NCBI RefSeq assembly: GCF_030161115.1
Contig: NZ_BSPQ01000021.1
Location: forward strand, 1 to 64,000
DNA: 64,000 nucleotides
Reading direction: 5' to 3'
Origin: Psychromonas marina
Lineage (GTDB): Bacteria; Pseudomonadota; Gammaproteobacteria; Enterobacterales; Psychromonadaceae
This document shows positions 26,946 to 34,875 of this stretch, in pieces (within the stretch, counting starts at the first letter, position 1; every line of letters starts with the position of its first letter). The notes beneath the pieces were generated by a model. The model made no database searches. It was not told the DNA's origin and worked only from the letters and a program-made list of their open reading frames with translations. Made by a program: the position numbers and the translations under genes.

Positions 26946-27791
26946 TTATAAAGTTTGGTTGTGGATTTCCCTTATTTGATCAAATAGATCATGGGCACTC
27001 ATATCTTGATCTTCGGCAATCTCTTTTATCTTAGTGGACTCATCCAGTTTAATACCTTTAGCTTTAAGTACGGCGATTATTTTTTGGCTATCCGCATTAT
27101 ACTGTTCTTTAAGATCCACTAGTGTTAATCGACCCACACCTGATAAATCTTCAGGTATTTTTAACATAGCGTTTGAATTACTTACAGGAAATTTAGGATC
27201 AGGCGTGAGTGGAAATAGTAATTGTTGTGGTGACACATTATTTTGAGTGGCAATCTGTTTGATTTGTAATTCACTGCTTTCTACTGAATACCCTGCAGCT
27301 TTTATTTTCTTAATAGTTTCTTCCAGATTAAGGCCCATCTTTTTACAATATGAGTTGAGTGTTGACTGCTCAGCATGACCGTAGGGTGGTTCTCCGTAAG
27401 TGAGGGCTGTTGATTCTTTAAAAGCTTCACTTAACGAAAGCATGCTGGAAAATGGAGGAATCTTCATATAGGTTCCCACAACACAAGCGATGGTGATTAA
27501 CAGTGCGATATTAAAATCAATAGTGAAAATTTTGAATTTTCTATCACGGGTTTTAAGGTAAGTTTTTATCGCTTTGAAATTCAGGTACAGATGGAAGCTC
27601 AGTGCAAGCAGAAACACAATACCAGTATTGATATGAATATCAGCCCATTGTTCTTTAGAAAGCTCACCTAGTGTCCAATTTGCCCAATATGCGACACGTC
27701 CTTGTGGCGCAATATATAAGACGATGCTGCTAAACAACATAATAAAAAACGTTAAAAATGCAGTTAGTGCGGTAATACGACGTGATTTCAT
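26946..27791 (-). CDS. DUF4405 domain membrane protein
   Basis: 281 residues. Three membrane helices occupy roughly residues 7-28, 52-70 and 93-112, with His residues (IHINTG, SFHLYLNF) of the kind that could bind heme in DUF4405/cytochrome-b-like proteins. The C-terminal 160 residues are soluble, with two similar segments of about 60 residues that each contain a helical pair ending in a KIKxIAxxxxxSxxxLxxxL pattern (NNVSPQQLLFPL and QDMSAHDLFDQI). This tandem resembles duplicated small helical domains. Start MKSRRI has GGGG eight bases upstream. Function is unknown; a membrane redox role is a guess from the family. Confidence 0.7.
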   Translation of the reverse strand: MKSRRITALTAFLTFFIMLFSSIVLYIAPQGRVAYWANWTLGELSKEQWADIHINTGIVFLLALSFHLYLNFKAIKTYLKTRDRKFKIFTIDFNIALLITIACVVGTYMKIPPFSSMLSLSEAFKESTALTYGEPPYGHAEQSTLNSYCKKMGLNLEETIKKIKAAGYSVESSELQIKQIATQNNVSPQQLLFPLTPDPKFPVSNSNAMLKIPEDLSGVGRLTLVDLKEQYNADSQKIIAVLKAKGIKLDESTKIKEIAEDQDMSAHDLFDQIREIHNQTL

Positions 27792-28284
27792 TTAATACCC
27801 CTATTAACCTTTATTAACTTAGGGTTTATTGTTACATAGTTTTAGCTTAATAAATATGCTCTGTTACGACTAAAAATGTGCACTAAATCAATTCGTTTTG
27901 TGTAAAGATTGTACTTAGTTCTCGTTTTTACATTTAACTATTTTTCACCATATAACTTAATCACTTTATTTATTACTTGTTCCATTTTTCTTGAACCGCA
28001 ATGAGGCTGTAGCTTTAGTGGGGATTAACATTTTTTATGCCATAAAAAGACGGGTAATGTTACTGAGATATTAATCATTGCTGAGGAGTTTGTATTTTAA
28101 ACACGGCTTGACTTTCACTGCCGAATCTATAAAGTGCACGTCAGCAAAAACAAAGGATTTGTTTATATTCTTTATCTGCCTACTTTTATTATTAAGGTAA
28201 TATGATTAAGTTTATAATTTGAGTTTGTTTTAAGCTATTGAGGCCTATGTAAGGCAATCAACATTAAAATTTCAGGATAATATT
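27792..28284. other. Divergent intergenic region and cold-shock gene leader
   Basis: This 493-bp gap separates the DUF4405 gene and the cold-shock gene. The long upstream region fits the long 5' leaders of csp genes, whose mRNA structure gives cold control. A TTGACT hexamer lies near 28108, but I cannot place a convincing matched -10. No gene is seen. Confidence 0.4.
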
Positions 28285-28491
28285 ATGTCTAAAGTTCAAG
28301 GTACAGTTAAGTGGTTCAACGAAGCTAAAGGTTTTGGTTTCATCGAGCAAGAAAATGGTCCAGACGTATTTGCTCACTTCAGTGCAATTTCAAGCGAAGG
28401 TTTCAAAACTCTTGCTGAAGGCCAAAAAGTTGAATTTACTGTAAGCCAAGGTCAAAAAGGCCCGAACGCAGAAAACATCGTAGCGCTTTAA
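28285..28491 (+). CDS. Cold-shock protein, CspA family
   Basis: 68 residues, a single cold-shock domain covering the whole protein. RNP1-like KGFGFIE and RNP2-like DVFAHFS motifs are intact, with the [14 protein letters not shown] start typical of CspA/CspD paralogs. It binds single-stranded RNA/DNA and melts mRNA structure at low temperature. AGGA lies about ten bases before the ATG. It is monocistronic, with a palindrome and a strong terminator right after it. Which csp paralog it is cannot be decided from sequence alone. Confidence 0.95.
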   Translation: MSKVQGTVKWFNEAKGFGFIEQENGPDVFAHFSAISSEGFKTLAEGQKVEFTVSQGQKGPNAENIVAL

Positions 28492-28506
28492 TTCGTTATG
28501 TTGTTT

Positions 28507-28524
28507 TAGCTCATTAATGAGCTA
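28507..28524 (+). repeat. Perfect 18-bp palindrome after the cold-shock gene
   Basis: TAGCTCATTAATGAGCTA is fully self-complementary and lies 16 bp after the stop, just before the terminator. It may form a 3'-end hairpin in the csp mRNA. Confidence 0.5.
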
Positions 28525-28535
28525 AATAGATATTT

Positions 28536-28574
28536 AAAAAAATGGTAAACCTTTATGGGTTCACCATTTTTTTT
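28536..28574 (+). terminator. Intrinsic terminator of the cold-shock gene
   Basis: AAAAATGGTAAACC pairs with GGGTTCACCATTTTTT around a short TTTAT loop, with one mismatch, and ends in eight T residues. Confidence 0.9.
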
Positions 28575-28670
28575 GCTTTTCAAAAATGATAAAGATGTTT
28601 TTTTAGACATAAATAGCTCATAGATGATCTTAATACGATTCGTAAATCAATATTTATCCTCTAATTGAGA

Positions 28671-29300
28671 TTAACTATATTGTTGCTCAATGATTTCAGC
28701 TTTAAAAAACGCAGGGTGAGTAGCCAGTTGAGTGGCATAACGCTCAATATTTTTATATTTTGATAATTGGCCATTATTCGTGACTATTTCAACAATAAAC
28801 GACATCATGATGTCTGCGCCTGTTAACGAATCTCCCACTAAATAACGTTTATTTTCAAGTGACTGGTCGAAGTAACTAATAACGTTATCAATCTCAGTAT
28901 TTGCATATTGGCTGACAAAATTAGTTTCGCAGCCGTCTTTATCAATAAACATCTTTAATAACAGCGGTAACATTGCAGAACTTTCGGCAAAGTGTAACCA
29001 CTGTAAATATGCTACGTATTCATTGCTTTCAGGATCTGGTGCTAAACCTGTTGCATTAACAGTTTGCCCATATTTATCAATTAAATATTCAGTGATCGCA
29101 CCAGACTCACTAATAATCAAATCATTGTCTTGTATAACAGGAGATTTGCCTAAAGGGTGAATATTTTTTAACTCAGGTGGTGCTAAAAAAGTGGCGGCAT
29201 CTCTTTGATATGGGACTATTTGATAATCTAGTCCGAGTTCTTCAAGTAACCAAATTATGCGCTTAGATCGAGATTTATTAAGATGGTGAAGCTTTATCAT
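28671..29300 (-). CDS. Glutathione S-transferase
   Basis: 209 residues with the two-domain GST layout. The thioredoxin-like N-terminal domain (1-80) carries LNKSRSKRIIWLLEELGL, where Ser is a candidate catalytic residue, plus the cis-Pro segment GKSPVI and the GSH-binding SESGAI. The helical C-terminal domain holds the GDSLTGADIMM N-capping box. It resembles the yeast Gtt1/bacterial beta-like group. It lies downstream of the Hsp31-like and CurA-like genes on the same strand, after a hairpin, in what appears to be an electrophile-detoxification cluster. AAGGAAATTT precedes the ATG. Confidence 0.9.
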   Translation of the reverse strand: MIKLHHLNKSRSKRIIWLLEELGLDYQIVPYQRDAATFLAPPELKNIHPLGKSPVIQDNDLIISESGAITEYLIDKYGQTVNATGLAPDPESNEYVAYLQWLHFAESSAMLPLLLKMFIDKDGCETNFVSQYANTEIDNVISYFDQSLENKRYLVGDSLTGADIMMSFIVEIVTNNGQLSKYKNIERYATQLATHPAFFKAEIIEQQYS

Positions 29301-29320
29301 AAATTTCCTTATTTACTAAA

Positions 29321-29350
29321 ATCGCTATCTAATAGGCATTAGATAGCGAT
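29321..29350 (-). terminator. Intrinsic terminator after the Hsp31-like gene
   Basis: A perfect 13-bp stem, ATCGCTATCTAAT with ATTAGATAGCGAT, has a four-base loop and TTTTAG following on the minus strand. It separates the Hsp31-like gene from the GST gene and may allow partial read-through. Confidence 0.8.
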
Positions 29351-29383
29351 TAATTTACTTGCTGATTGTGCTACTGAGGGAGC

Positions 29384-30064
29384 TTATTTGTTTAATTGTA
29401 CCAACATTGCACTAGCAACCGCTTCAGAAGAAGCAGGGTTTTGCCCAGTAATTAAGTTGCCATCAACTTCGATGTAACTTACCCAATCATCACCTTTATG
29501 ATACAGGCCGCCATTAGCACTTAAATTATCTTCTACTAAAAAAGGTACAACAGAAGTAAGTTGTACTGCCTCTTCTTCACTATTACTAAAGCCAGTAACG
29601 CGTTTTCCGCTAACTAATGATGAACCATCTGTGTTAGTTGTATGACGCAAAGCAGCGACTGCATGGCAAACAAGACCAACAGGTTTACCGGCATTGTATT
29701 GGCTTTCAATAATTGATTTTGATTTAGCATCTTCACTTAAATCCCATAATGGACCATGTCCACCCGGGTAAAATACGGCGTCATAATCATCACTGTTAAC
29801 CGTTTCCAATTTAACCGTTGTTGCAAGGTGTTGTTGCGCTTCTTTATCATCTGCAAAACGACGTGTTGCGTCTGTTTGAAAATCTTCTCCATCACTGGTT
29901 GGATCAAGAGGTGGCTGACCACCTTTCGGTGATGCTAATGTAATTTGTGCCCCTTGGTCCTTAAATACGTAATAAGGTGCAGCAAATTCTTCTAGCCAAA
30001 AACCCGTTTTCATTCCGGTTTCACCAAGTTGGTCGTGTGATGTTAATACTAATAATATTTTCAT
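29384..30064 (-). CDS. Hsp31/glyoxalase III-like DJ-1 superfamily protein
   Basis: 226 residues of the long DJ-1/ThiJ type. A conserved Glu in GFWLEEFAAPYYVF, the PGGHGPLWDL loop and the nucleophile elbow LVCHAVAAL match Hsp31-type glyoxalase/deglycase proteins, which convert methylglyoxal to lactate or repair glycated groups without glutathione. The His of the catalytic triad is expected in the GGHGP or CHA region. GGGA precedes the start. It lies 57 bp downstream of the CurA-like reductase gene, probably in one transcript, which fits an aldehyde-defence role under the nearby NemR-like regulator. Confidence 0.88.
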   Translation of the reverse strand: MKILLVLTSHDQLGETGMKTGFWLEEFAAPYYVFKDQGAQITLASPKGGQPPLDPTSDGEDFQTDATRRFADDKEAQQHLATTVKLETVNSDDYDAVFYPGGHGPLWDLSEDAKSKSIIESQYNAGKPVGLVCHAVAALRHTTNTDGSSLVSGKRVTGFSNSEEEAVQLTSVVPFLVEDNLSANGGLYHKGDDWVSYIEVDGNLITGQNPASSEAVASAMLVQLNK

Positions 30065-30121
30065 GATCTATTCCCTGTAATCGATTTAATTAATGTTTGT
30101 TGTTTGTTTAAGTTGTTTGGG

Positions 30122-31165
30122 TTATTTACTGTTTTCTTCACCGACACGTACTACCAATTTACCGAAATTCTCACCTTTTAATAAACCGATAAACGCCTCT
30201 GGTGCCTTTTCTAACCCTTCGATGCGGTGCTCTTTATATTTAATCTGACCACTCAATAGCCATTCACTCATTTGAGTCATAAATTCATTATAGCGATGTC
30301 CGTAATCATCAAATACGATAAACCCTTGCATACGGATCCGCTTAACTAATAATTTACCCATTAATAGTGACAATCTGTCGGGTCCTTCAGGTAACTCGGT
30401 TGCGTTATATTGTGAAATTAAGCCACATAAAGGGATACGTGCACAGGTGTTAAGCAAAGGTAATACGGCGTCAAAAACAGCGCCACCGACATTTTCAAAG
30501 TAGACATCAATGCCGTTATCACAAACGTTTGCTAACTGTTGTGCAAAATCTGCTGCTTTATGATCGATGCAAGCATCAAAGCCTAACTCATCAACAACGT
30601 ACTGACATTTTTCTGCTCCACCAGCAATACCAATGACTTTACAGCCTTTAATTTTGCCAATTTGCCCAACTAAACTGCCTACAGCGCCACTCGCTGCAGC
30701 AACGACTAATGTTTCACCTGCTTTTGGCTGACCAATATCAAGTAGCCCCATATAAGCGGTTAATCCAGGCATGCCTAATACACCTAATGCGTAAGATTTA
30801 TTAGGCAGTTGATCGCTTAGTTTTATCAAACCTACACCATTAGAAATAACAAAATCTTGCCATCCACCAAAGGCCACAACCCAATCACCGACTTGGTAAT
30901 CGTCATTATTTGATTGCTCAACAATACATACTGATCCAGCTACCATAACAGCATTGATAGCAACAGGATCTGCATAGGATTCAGCATCACTCATTCGACC
31001 ACGCATATATGGGTCAAGTGACATGTACACCGTACGTAATAGCACTTCATCTTGTTGTGGAATAGGGCGCTCAACTTTATTTAATGAAAAATTAGCGGCT
31101 ATCGGTGCACCAGTTGGTCTTGAAGCTAAAACGATTTGGCGGTTTATAGTAGATACTTGCGTCAT
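30122..31165 (-). CDS. NADP-dependent alkene/aldehyde reductase, MDR family (CurA-like)
   Basis: 347 residues from the ATG at 31165, preceded by AGGAATTAAT; an in-frame ATG ten codons upstream lacks a ribosome site. It is a zinc-free medium-chain dehydrogenase/reductase of the leukotriene B4 dehydrogenase/curcumin reductase group, with SLDPYMRGRM near the N-terminus, GMPGLTAYMGL and the nucleotide motif AASGAVGSLVGQIGKIKG. These enzymes reduce the C=C bond of alpha,beta-unsaturated carbonyls using NADPH. A NemR-like operator copy lies 44 bp upstream, inside the likely promoter. It heads a cluster with an Hsp31-like protein and a GST. Confidence 0.92.
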   Translation of the reverse strand: MTQVSTINRQIVLASRPTGAPIAANFSLNKVERPIPQQDEVLLRTVYMSLDPYMRGRMSDAESYADPVAINAVMVAGSVCIVEQSNNDDYQVGDWVVAFGGWQDFVISNGVGLIKLSDQLPNKSYALGVLGMPGLTAYMGLLDIGQPKAGETLVVAAASGAVGSLVGQIGKIKGCKVIGIAGGAEKCQYVVDELGFDACIDHKAADFAQQLANVCDNGIDVYFENVGGAVFDAVLPLLNTCARIPLCGLISQYNATELPEGPDRLSLLMGKLLVKRIRMQGFIVFDDYGHRYNEFMTQMSEWLLSGQIKYKEHRIEGLEKAPEAFIGLLKGENFGKLVVRVGEENSK

Positions 31166-31208
31166 ATTAATTCCTATAATTAATCTATTAAGCAATGCAA
31201 TGCTTAAA

Positions 31209-31223
31209 TAGACCGGTCGACTA
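31209..31223 (-). promoter_or_regulatory. Candidate TetR/NemR operator upstream of the CurA-like gene
   Basis: TAGACCGGTCGACTA is an imperfect palindrome that closely matches the site at 32088-32102. On the minus strand it overlaps a promoter-like layout: TTGGAC, 17-18 bases, then TCTATT, so binding would block RNA polymerase. Confidence 0.65.
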
Positions 31224-31289
31224 GTAAAATGTCCAATAAAAACCCCAGCATGCTATGTCGTAGGTTTATTACGCCTATGCCGGGATATT

Positions 31290-31451
31290 ATACCGATTAC
31301 ATTAATTATGTGATCTAAATTTTGCGCAGGAAAAATAGCTTAATTCAAGGCGTAAGTTGACGCAAATGGTTGTTCCCTTTGCGAAACTTACAACGCAGAA
31401 GTAAGTTATTTTAACCAGTAAAATAGATCAGCTATTTACTGTAATTGGTAT
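31290..31451. repeat. 162-bp palindromic repeat element with long imperfect terminal inverted repeats
   Basis: The ends are inverted repeats: ATACCGATTACA at the left and TGTAATTGGTAT at the right, extending imperfectly to 28 bp up to TGATCTA/TAGATCA. The centre is also self-complementary, GCGTAAGTT and CGCAAA on one side against TTTGCG and AACTTAC on the other. The whole element could fold into one hairpin. It lies between the nemR-like gene and the operator of the CurA-like gene. A 71-bp partial copy lies at 63824-63894. It has the look of a MITE or REP-like element; no clear target-site duplication is visible. Confidence 0.8.
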
Positions 31452-31461
31452 CAGCTATTTA

Positions 31462-32067
31462 TTAATGTTCAATAATTGTAGCAGTTGATAAGAGACGTCT
31501 AGTTTGAATTAGCGTCTGTTGTAAAATTGTTTGATCACGATGTAATTTACTTAATAAACTCGCGCCTAACCACATGCTATAGAGTGTATTCGCAGTTTCA
31601 GTTGGGTTTTGTTGATAGATAGAATTATCTTTAATACCCGCTTTGATACATGCTTCTATATGTTTAATGACCTGCTCAGAGCCATTTCGCAGTGCAAGGC
31701 GCATCGCATCAGAAAGATCGGCCACCTCTGCACTTAATTTTACGACTAGGCATCTGTTTTGATCACAACCATTATTGGTATCGCTAAGCCATAGTTGCCA
31801 ATAACTCATTAGTTGCTCAAGTGCAGTTTGGGTTGGATCAAAAGCGAAAAGGGTCGCTAATCGTTTAAGATAGCTGTCAAAATAATCTTCAATAATCGCT
31901 TCACCAAAAAGTTCTTTTGATTTGAAGTAATGGTAAAAAGAACCCTTGGGTACATCAGCGGTTTTTAATATTTCAGCTAAGCCTACACGGGTAAAGCCCT
32001 GCGCAGAGAAGAGCTGGTAACCGGTGCTTATGATGTGTTGTCTTGTTGAGTTTTGTTCTGTTTTCAT
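31462..32067 (-). CDS. nemR: NemR-like TetR family repressor (reactive electrophile sensor)
   Basis: 201 residues from the ATG at 32067; ATG codons at 32073 and 32121 are also in frame, and none has a good ribosome site. The TetR helix-turn-helix is clear: GLAEILKTADVPKGSFYHYFKSKE (in two parts). The segment RCLVVKLSAEVADLSDAMR closely matches, from memory, E. coli NemR GCLTVKLSAEVCDLSEDMR. The Cys of this segment falls at residue 106, the position of the redox-sensing Cys106 of NemR, while a nearby second Cys is Ala here. NemR represses detoxification genes until electrophiles or hypochlorous acid oxidise it. Matching operators before this gene and before the CurA-like gene suggest autoregulation and control of the cluster. 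The symbol is by similarity only. Confidence 0.82.
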   Translation of the reverse strand: MKTEQNSTRQHIISTGYQLFSAQGFTRVGLAEILKTADVPKGSFYHYFKSKELFGEAIIEDYFDSYLKRLATLFAFDPTQTALEQLMSYWQLWLSDTNNGCDQNRCLVVKLSAEVADLSDAMRLALRNGSEQVIKHIEACIKAGIKDNSIYQQNPTETANTLYSMWLGASLLSKLHRDQTILQQTLIQTRRLLSTATIIEH

Positions 32068-32087
32068 CAGCATACAATACAAGCTAA

Positions 32088-32102
32088 TAGACCAGTCGTC
32101 TA
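32088..32102 (-). promoter_or_regulatory. Candidate NemR-like operator upstream of the regulator gene
   Basis: TAGACCAGTCGTCTA has inverted ends TAGAC/GTCTA and lies 21 bp before the start codon at 32067. It matches 13 of 15 positions with the site at 31209-31223. The location implies autoregulation. Confidence 0.7.
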
Positions 32103-32237
32103 GTGGTATTTTAATTAACATAAAATTTGTACATAAGATTCACTTTGTGGATAAGAACATATTTTATATTTGCCTTATTTTTCAAATTCATACTATTTAA
32201 TATTCTTTCATGATGCATCAATGCTATTATGTCGAAA

Positions 32238-32318
32238 TTAGTCGGGGAACCAGTAGGTTGAGATCGCAATAGCGAACCCGTTGAACCTGATTCAGTTAAT
32301 ACTGACGTAGGGAACTAA
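32238..32318 (+). ncRNA. TPP riboswitch (THI element)
   Basis: The aptamer is flanked by a P1 helix TTAGT/ACTAA. It holds the conserved pyrimidine-binding TTGAGA at 32258-32263 and the pyrophosphate-binding side GAACCTGATTCAGTTAATAC plus GACGTAGGGAA. This is the standard TPP riboswitch and sits 105 bp upstream of thiD. It senses thiamine pyrophosphate and should repress the salvage operon when it is abundant. Confidence 0.95.
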
Positions 32319-32376
32319 TGGTCCGCTTGAGATACGCTTTATGAGGTAACTATTCATAAATCCGCGTACATGGTTT

Positions 32377-32425
32377 CATACTCTGTCGGCTATTTTTCCT
32401 GATCGTTGGTTAGGAAAAGAGTATG
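32377..32425 (+). promoter_or_regulatory. Expression platform: hairpin that sequesters the thiD ribosome site and start codon
   Basis: CATACTCT (32377-32384) can pair with AGAGTATG (32418-32425), which includes the start ATG. TTTTTCCT (32393-32400) can pair with AGGAAAA (32412-32418), the Shine-Dalgarno. This layout points to translational control by the riboswitch. Confidence 0.7.
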
Positions 32426-33268
32426 ACTTCGTTAAACATTGCTAAAACCTTATCTTCTGTAACCCCAATCGTGTTAACTATTGCAGGCTCCGACAGCGGC
32501 GGTGGCGCAGGTATCCAAGCCGATATTAAAGCGATTTCTGCAACTGGCGGATATGCATGCTCTGTCATCACTGCACTAACCGCACAAAACACTCAAGGTG
32601 TGAGCGGTATTTATCCCATTAGTAGTGAGTTTGTTGAGCAACAGCTGGATGCTGTTTTTTCTGATTTAAATATTGTCGCAGTGAAAATCGGTATGTTGAG
32701 TGATGTCGATATTATCAATTCAGTGGCTAAAAAAATCAGACAATATTCACCACAATCTATCGTGGTTGATCCTGTCATGGTGACGCGTAATGGAGATCTA
32801 CTATTACAAGCTTCTGCTATTGAAAGTCTTAAGTCTCAATTATTTCCCCTTGCTGATGTGATCACGCCAAACCTTCCGGAAGCTGCTGCATTACTTAATG
32901 TAGCAATACCCCAAAATGAAGCGCAAATGATGACTATTGTTGATCAGTTACGCTTGCTCGGTGCAAAGTCAGTATTACTTAAAGGTGGATTTTTAAAGGA
33001 GGATATCAACAGCACAGACTTACTGATTTTATCGGATGATGTGCAACGTTTATCAACACCGCGCATTAAAACCCGTAATACGCATGGCACGGGCTGTAGT
33101 TTATCGTCGGCGATCGCTTCCTATTTAGCACAGGGTCATCAATTAACTGACGCAGTAAGATTAGCTAAACACTATATTACCCAAGCACTTAATTATGCTG
33201 ATGTGATGACTATTGGACAAGGACACGGTCCCGTTAATCACTTTTTCTCATTAAATAGAGAAAATTAA
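32423..33268 (+). CDS. thiD: Hydroxymethylpyrimidine/phosphomethylpyrimidine kinase ThiD
   Basis: 281 residues, ribokinase-like fold. LTIAGSDSGGGAGIQADIKA near the N-terminus, VVDPVMV near residue 113 and the catalytic-loop motif TRNTHGTGCSLSSAIA near the C-terminus are all intact. The enzyme phosphorylates HMP to HMP-P and HMP-PP for thiamine synthesis. It is the first gene after the TPP riboswitch; AGGAAAAG precedes the ATG. The next gene, an ABC ATPase, starts 2 bp after the stop, so it is translationally coupled. Compared with E. coli ThiD (266 residues) the length is normal. Confidence 0.96.
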   Translation: MTSLNIAKTLSSVTPIVLTIAGSDSGGGAGIQADIKAISATGGYACSVITALTAQNTQGVSGIYPISSEFVEQQLDAVFSDLNIVAVKIGMLSDVDIINSVAKKIRQYSPQSIVVDPVMVTRNGDLLLQASAIESLKSQLFPLADVITPNLPEAAALLNVAIPQNEAQMMTIVDQLRLLGAKSVLLKGGFLKEDINSTDLLILSDDVQRLSTPRIKTRNTHGTGCSLSSAIASYLAQGHQLTDAVRLAKHYITQALNYADVMTIGQGHGPVNHFFSLNREN

Positions 33269-33270
33269 GG

Positions 33271-34026
33271 ATGCCAAAGCAAAAAGTCGGCATCTCCATT
33301 TGCAATGCCTCGCTACAATACCAAGACAGCAACCAAGCTATTATTGAACACTTTAATCTGCGTATGCCATTAGGGAAATGGACGGCGATATTGGGTAAAA
33401 GCGGCTGTGGTAAAACTTCACTATTACGTTATTTAGCCGGGTTATTAAACGAAAATGTGTTGTGGTCTGGTGATATAACATTGCATGGTATAGAAACGTT
33501 GCAGGACAATATCGCTTACATGGCCCAGCAAGACCTATTGATGCCCTGGTTAAATGTGATTGATAATGTTTGTTTTGCGTTTAAATTTTCTGATCGCCGC
33601 TTATCAGATACAGATAATAAACGCGCATTTCAGTTGATCGACTTAGTGGGGTTAGGTGGACAAGCGCTAACTATGCCAGCGCAACTATCGGGAGGAATGC
33701 GTCAACGTGTAGCACTGGCTAGAACACTCATGCAAGATAAACCCGTTGTATTAATGGATGAGCCTTTTTCTGCATTAGATGCGGTCACTCGTCATCGTTT
33801 ACAGGGACTCGCCGCACAGGTATTGGCTGATAAAACAGTATTACTGATAACCCATGATCCACAAGAAGCACTCAGACTCAGCGATGCGCTATATATCATG
33901 CAGGGCTCTCCCGCAGGTGCTATTTCACTGACCTTACCCAATACAGCTATTCCACGCGTGTTTGATGCGCAGCTTGCAAAGCTTCAGCAACAAATCATAG
34001 ATAGCTTAGAGGTTGATTATGTCTAA
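33271..34026 (+). CDS. ABC transporter ATPase for a thiamine precursor (HMP-type)
   Basis: 251 residues of the nitrate/sulfonate/taurine (Ssu/Tau-like) ATPase family. Walker A GKSGCGKTS (near residue 44), signature LSGGMRQR and Walker B VVLMDEPFSALD are intact. It should power uptake of a pyrimidine precursor together with the permease and binding protein encoded next; the operon context under a TPP riboswitch supports this ThiZ-like role. The gene starts 2 bp after thiD and overlaps the permease start by 8 bp. The substrate is inferred from context, not residues. Confidence 0.9.
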   Translation: MPKQKVGISICNASLQYQDSNQAIIEHFNLRMPLGKWTAILGKSGCGKTSLLRYLAGLLNENVLWSGDITLHGIETLQDNIAYMAQQDLLMPWLNVIDNVCFAFKFSDRRLSDTDNKRAFQLIDLVGLGGQALTMPAQLSGGMRQRVALARTLMQDKPVVLMDEPFSALDAVTRHRLQGLAAQVLADKTVLLITHDPQEALRLSDALYIMQGSPAGAISLTLPNTAIPRVFDAQLAKLQQQIIDSLEVDYV

Positions 34027-34834
34027 ATTAATCTCTGAAAATAAAACTTTATCTAAGCAAATTAACTTTATTCCTAAGGCCATCCCTCAAAGTATGAAAT
34101 CGCTTTTACGAATATTTATAAGCGCAGTAACGCTAATTGTTTTATGGCAGTCAATTGTACTCTTCTTTGCATTACCAAGTTTCATTCTACCCAGTCCAGC
34201 TGCGGTATTTAATAAGCTACTTGAACGCTACGATATCCTTTTTTATCACTCATGGATAACTGCTCAAGAGATCATTCTAGGTTTAGTGTTAGGGCTTTCA
34301 ATGGGCTTATTATTTGCGTTGCAAATGCTGTTGTTTGACCCATTAAGACGATGGCTTTTACCCATTTTAATTGCTAGTCAAGCAATCCCCGTTTTTGCGA
34401 TTGCACCTATTTTAATGCTTTGGTTAGGTTATGGCATCGCTTCGAAAGTAGTCATGGCGGCGCTAATTATTTTCTTTCCTGTGACGACATGTTGCTACGA
34501 CGGATTACGTAATACACCGAGTGGTTATCTCGACTTAGCGAAAACCATGGGTGCATCAAAATGGCAACTGTTAAAACATGTGCGCTTACCTGCTGCATTG
34601 CCCGCACTTGCGTCTGGTATTCGTGTCGCAGTTGTTGTTGCGCCGATTGGTGCAGTCGTCGGGGAATGGGTGGGCTCTTCCGAAGGACTTGGTTATTTAA
34701 TGTTACAAGCAAATGCACGCATGATGATTGATGAAATGTTTGCAGCATTATTTATTCTCGCCGCATTATCAGTCAGCCTATATTTTTTAGCAGATCTGTT
34801 AATCAACAAACTTATACCGTGGCAACACGACTAA
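34019..34834 (+). CDS. ABC transporter permease for a thiamine precursor
   Basis: 271 residues from the ATG at 34019, which overlaps the ATPase stop and has GAGGT upstream; a TTG two codons earlier is a less likely start. It has six or so membrane helices and the BPD/TauC-type permease EAA-like loop MGASKWQLLKHVRLPAALPA. It should form the channel for the HMP-type transporter. The binding-protein gene follows after 41 bp. Confidence 0.9.
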   Translation: MSKLISENKTLSKQINFIPKAIPQSMKSLLRIFISAVTLIVLWQSIVLFFALPSFILPSPAAVFNKLLERYDILFYHSWITAQEIILGLVLGLSMGLLFALQMLLFDPLRRWLLPILIASQAIPVFAIAPILMLWLGYGIASKVVMAALIIFFPVTTCCYDGLRNTPSGYLDLAKTMGASKWQLLKHVRLPAALPALASGIRVAVVVAPIGAVVGEWVGSSEGLGYLMLQANARMMIDEMFAALFILAALSVSLYFLADLLINKLIPWQHD

Positions 34835-34875
34835 TAAACCATAAAACTAACCCTAAATTACAAAAGGATTTAAAA

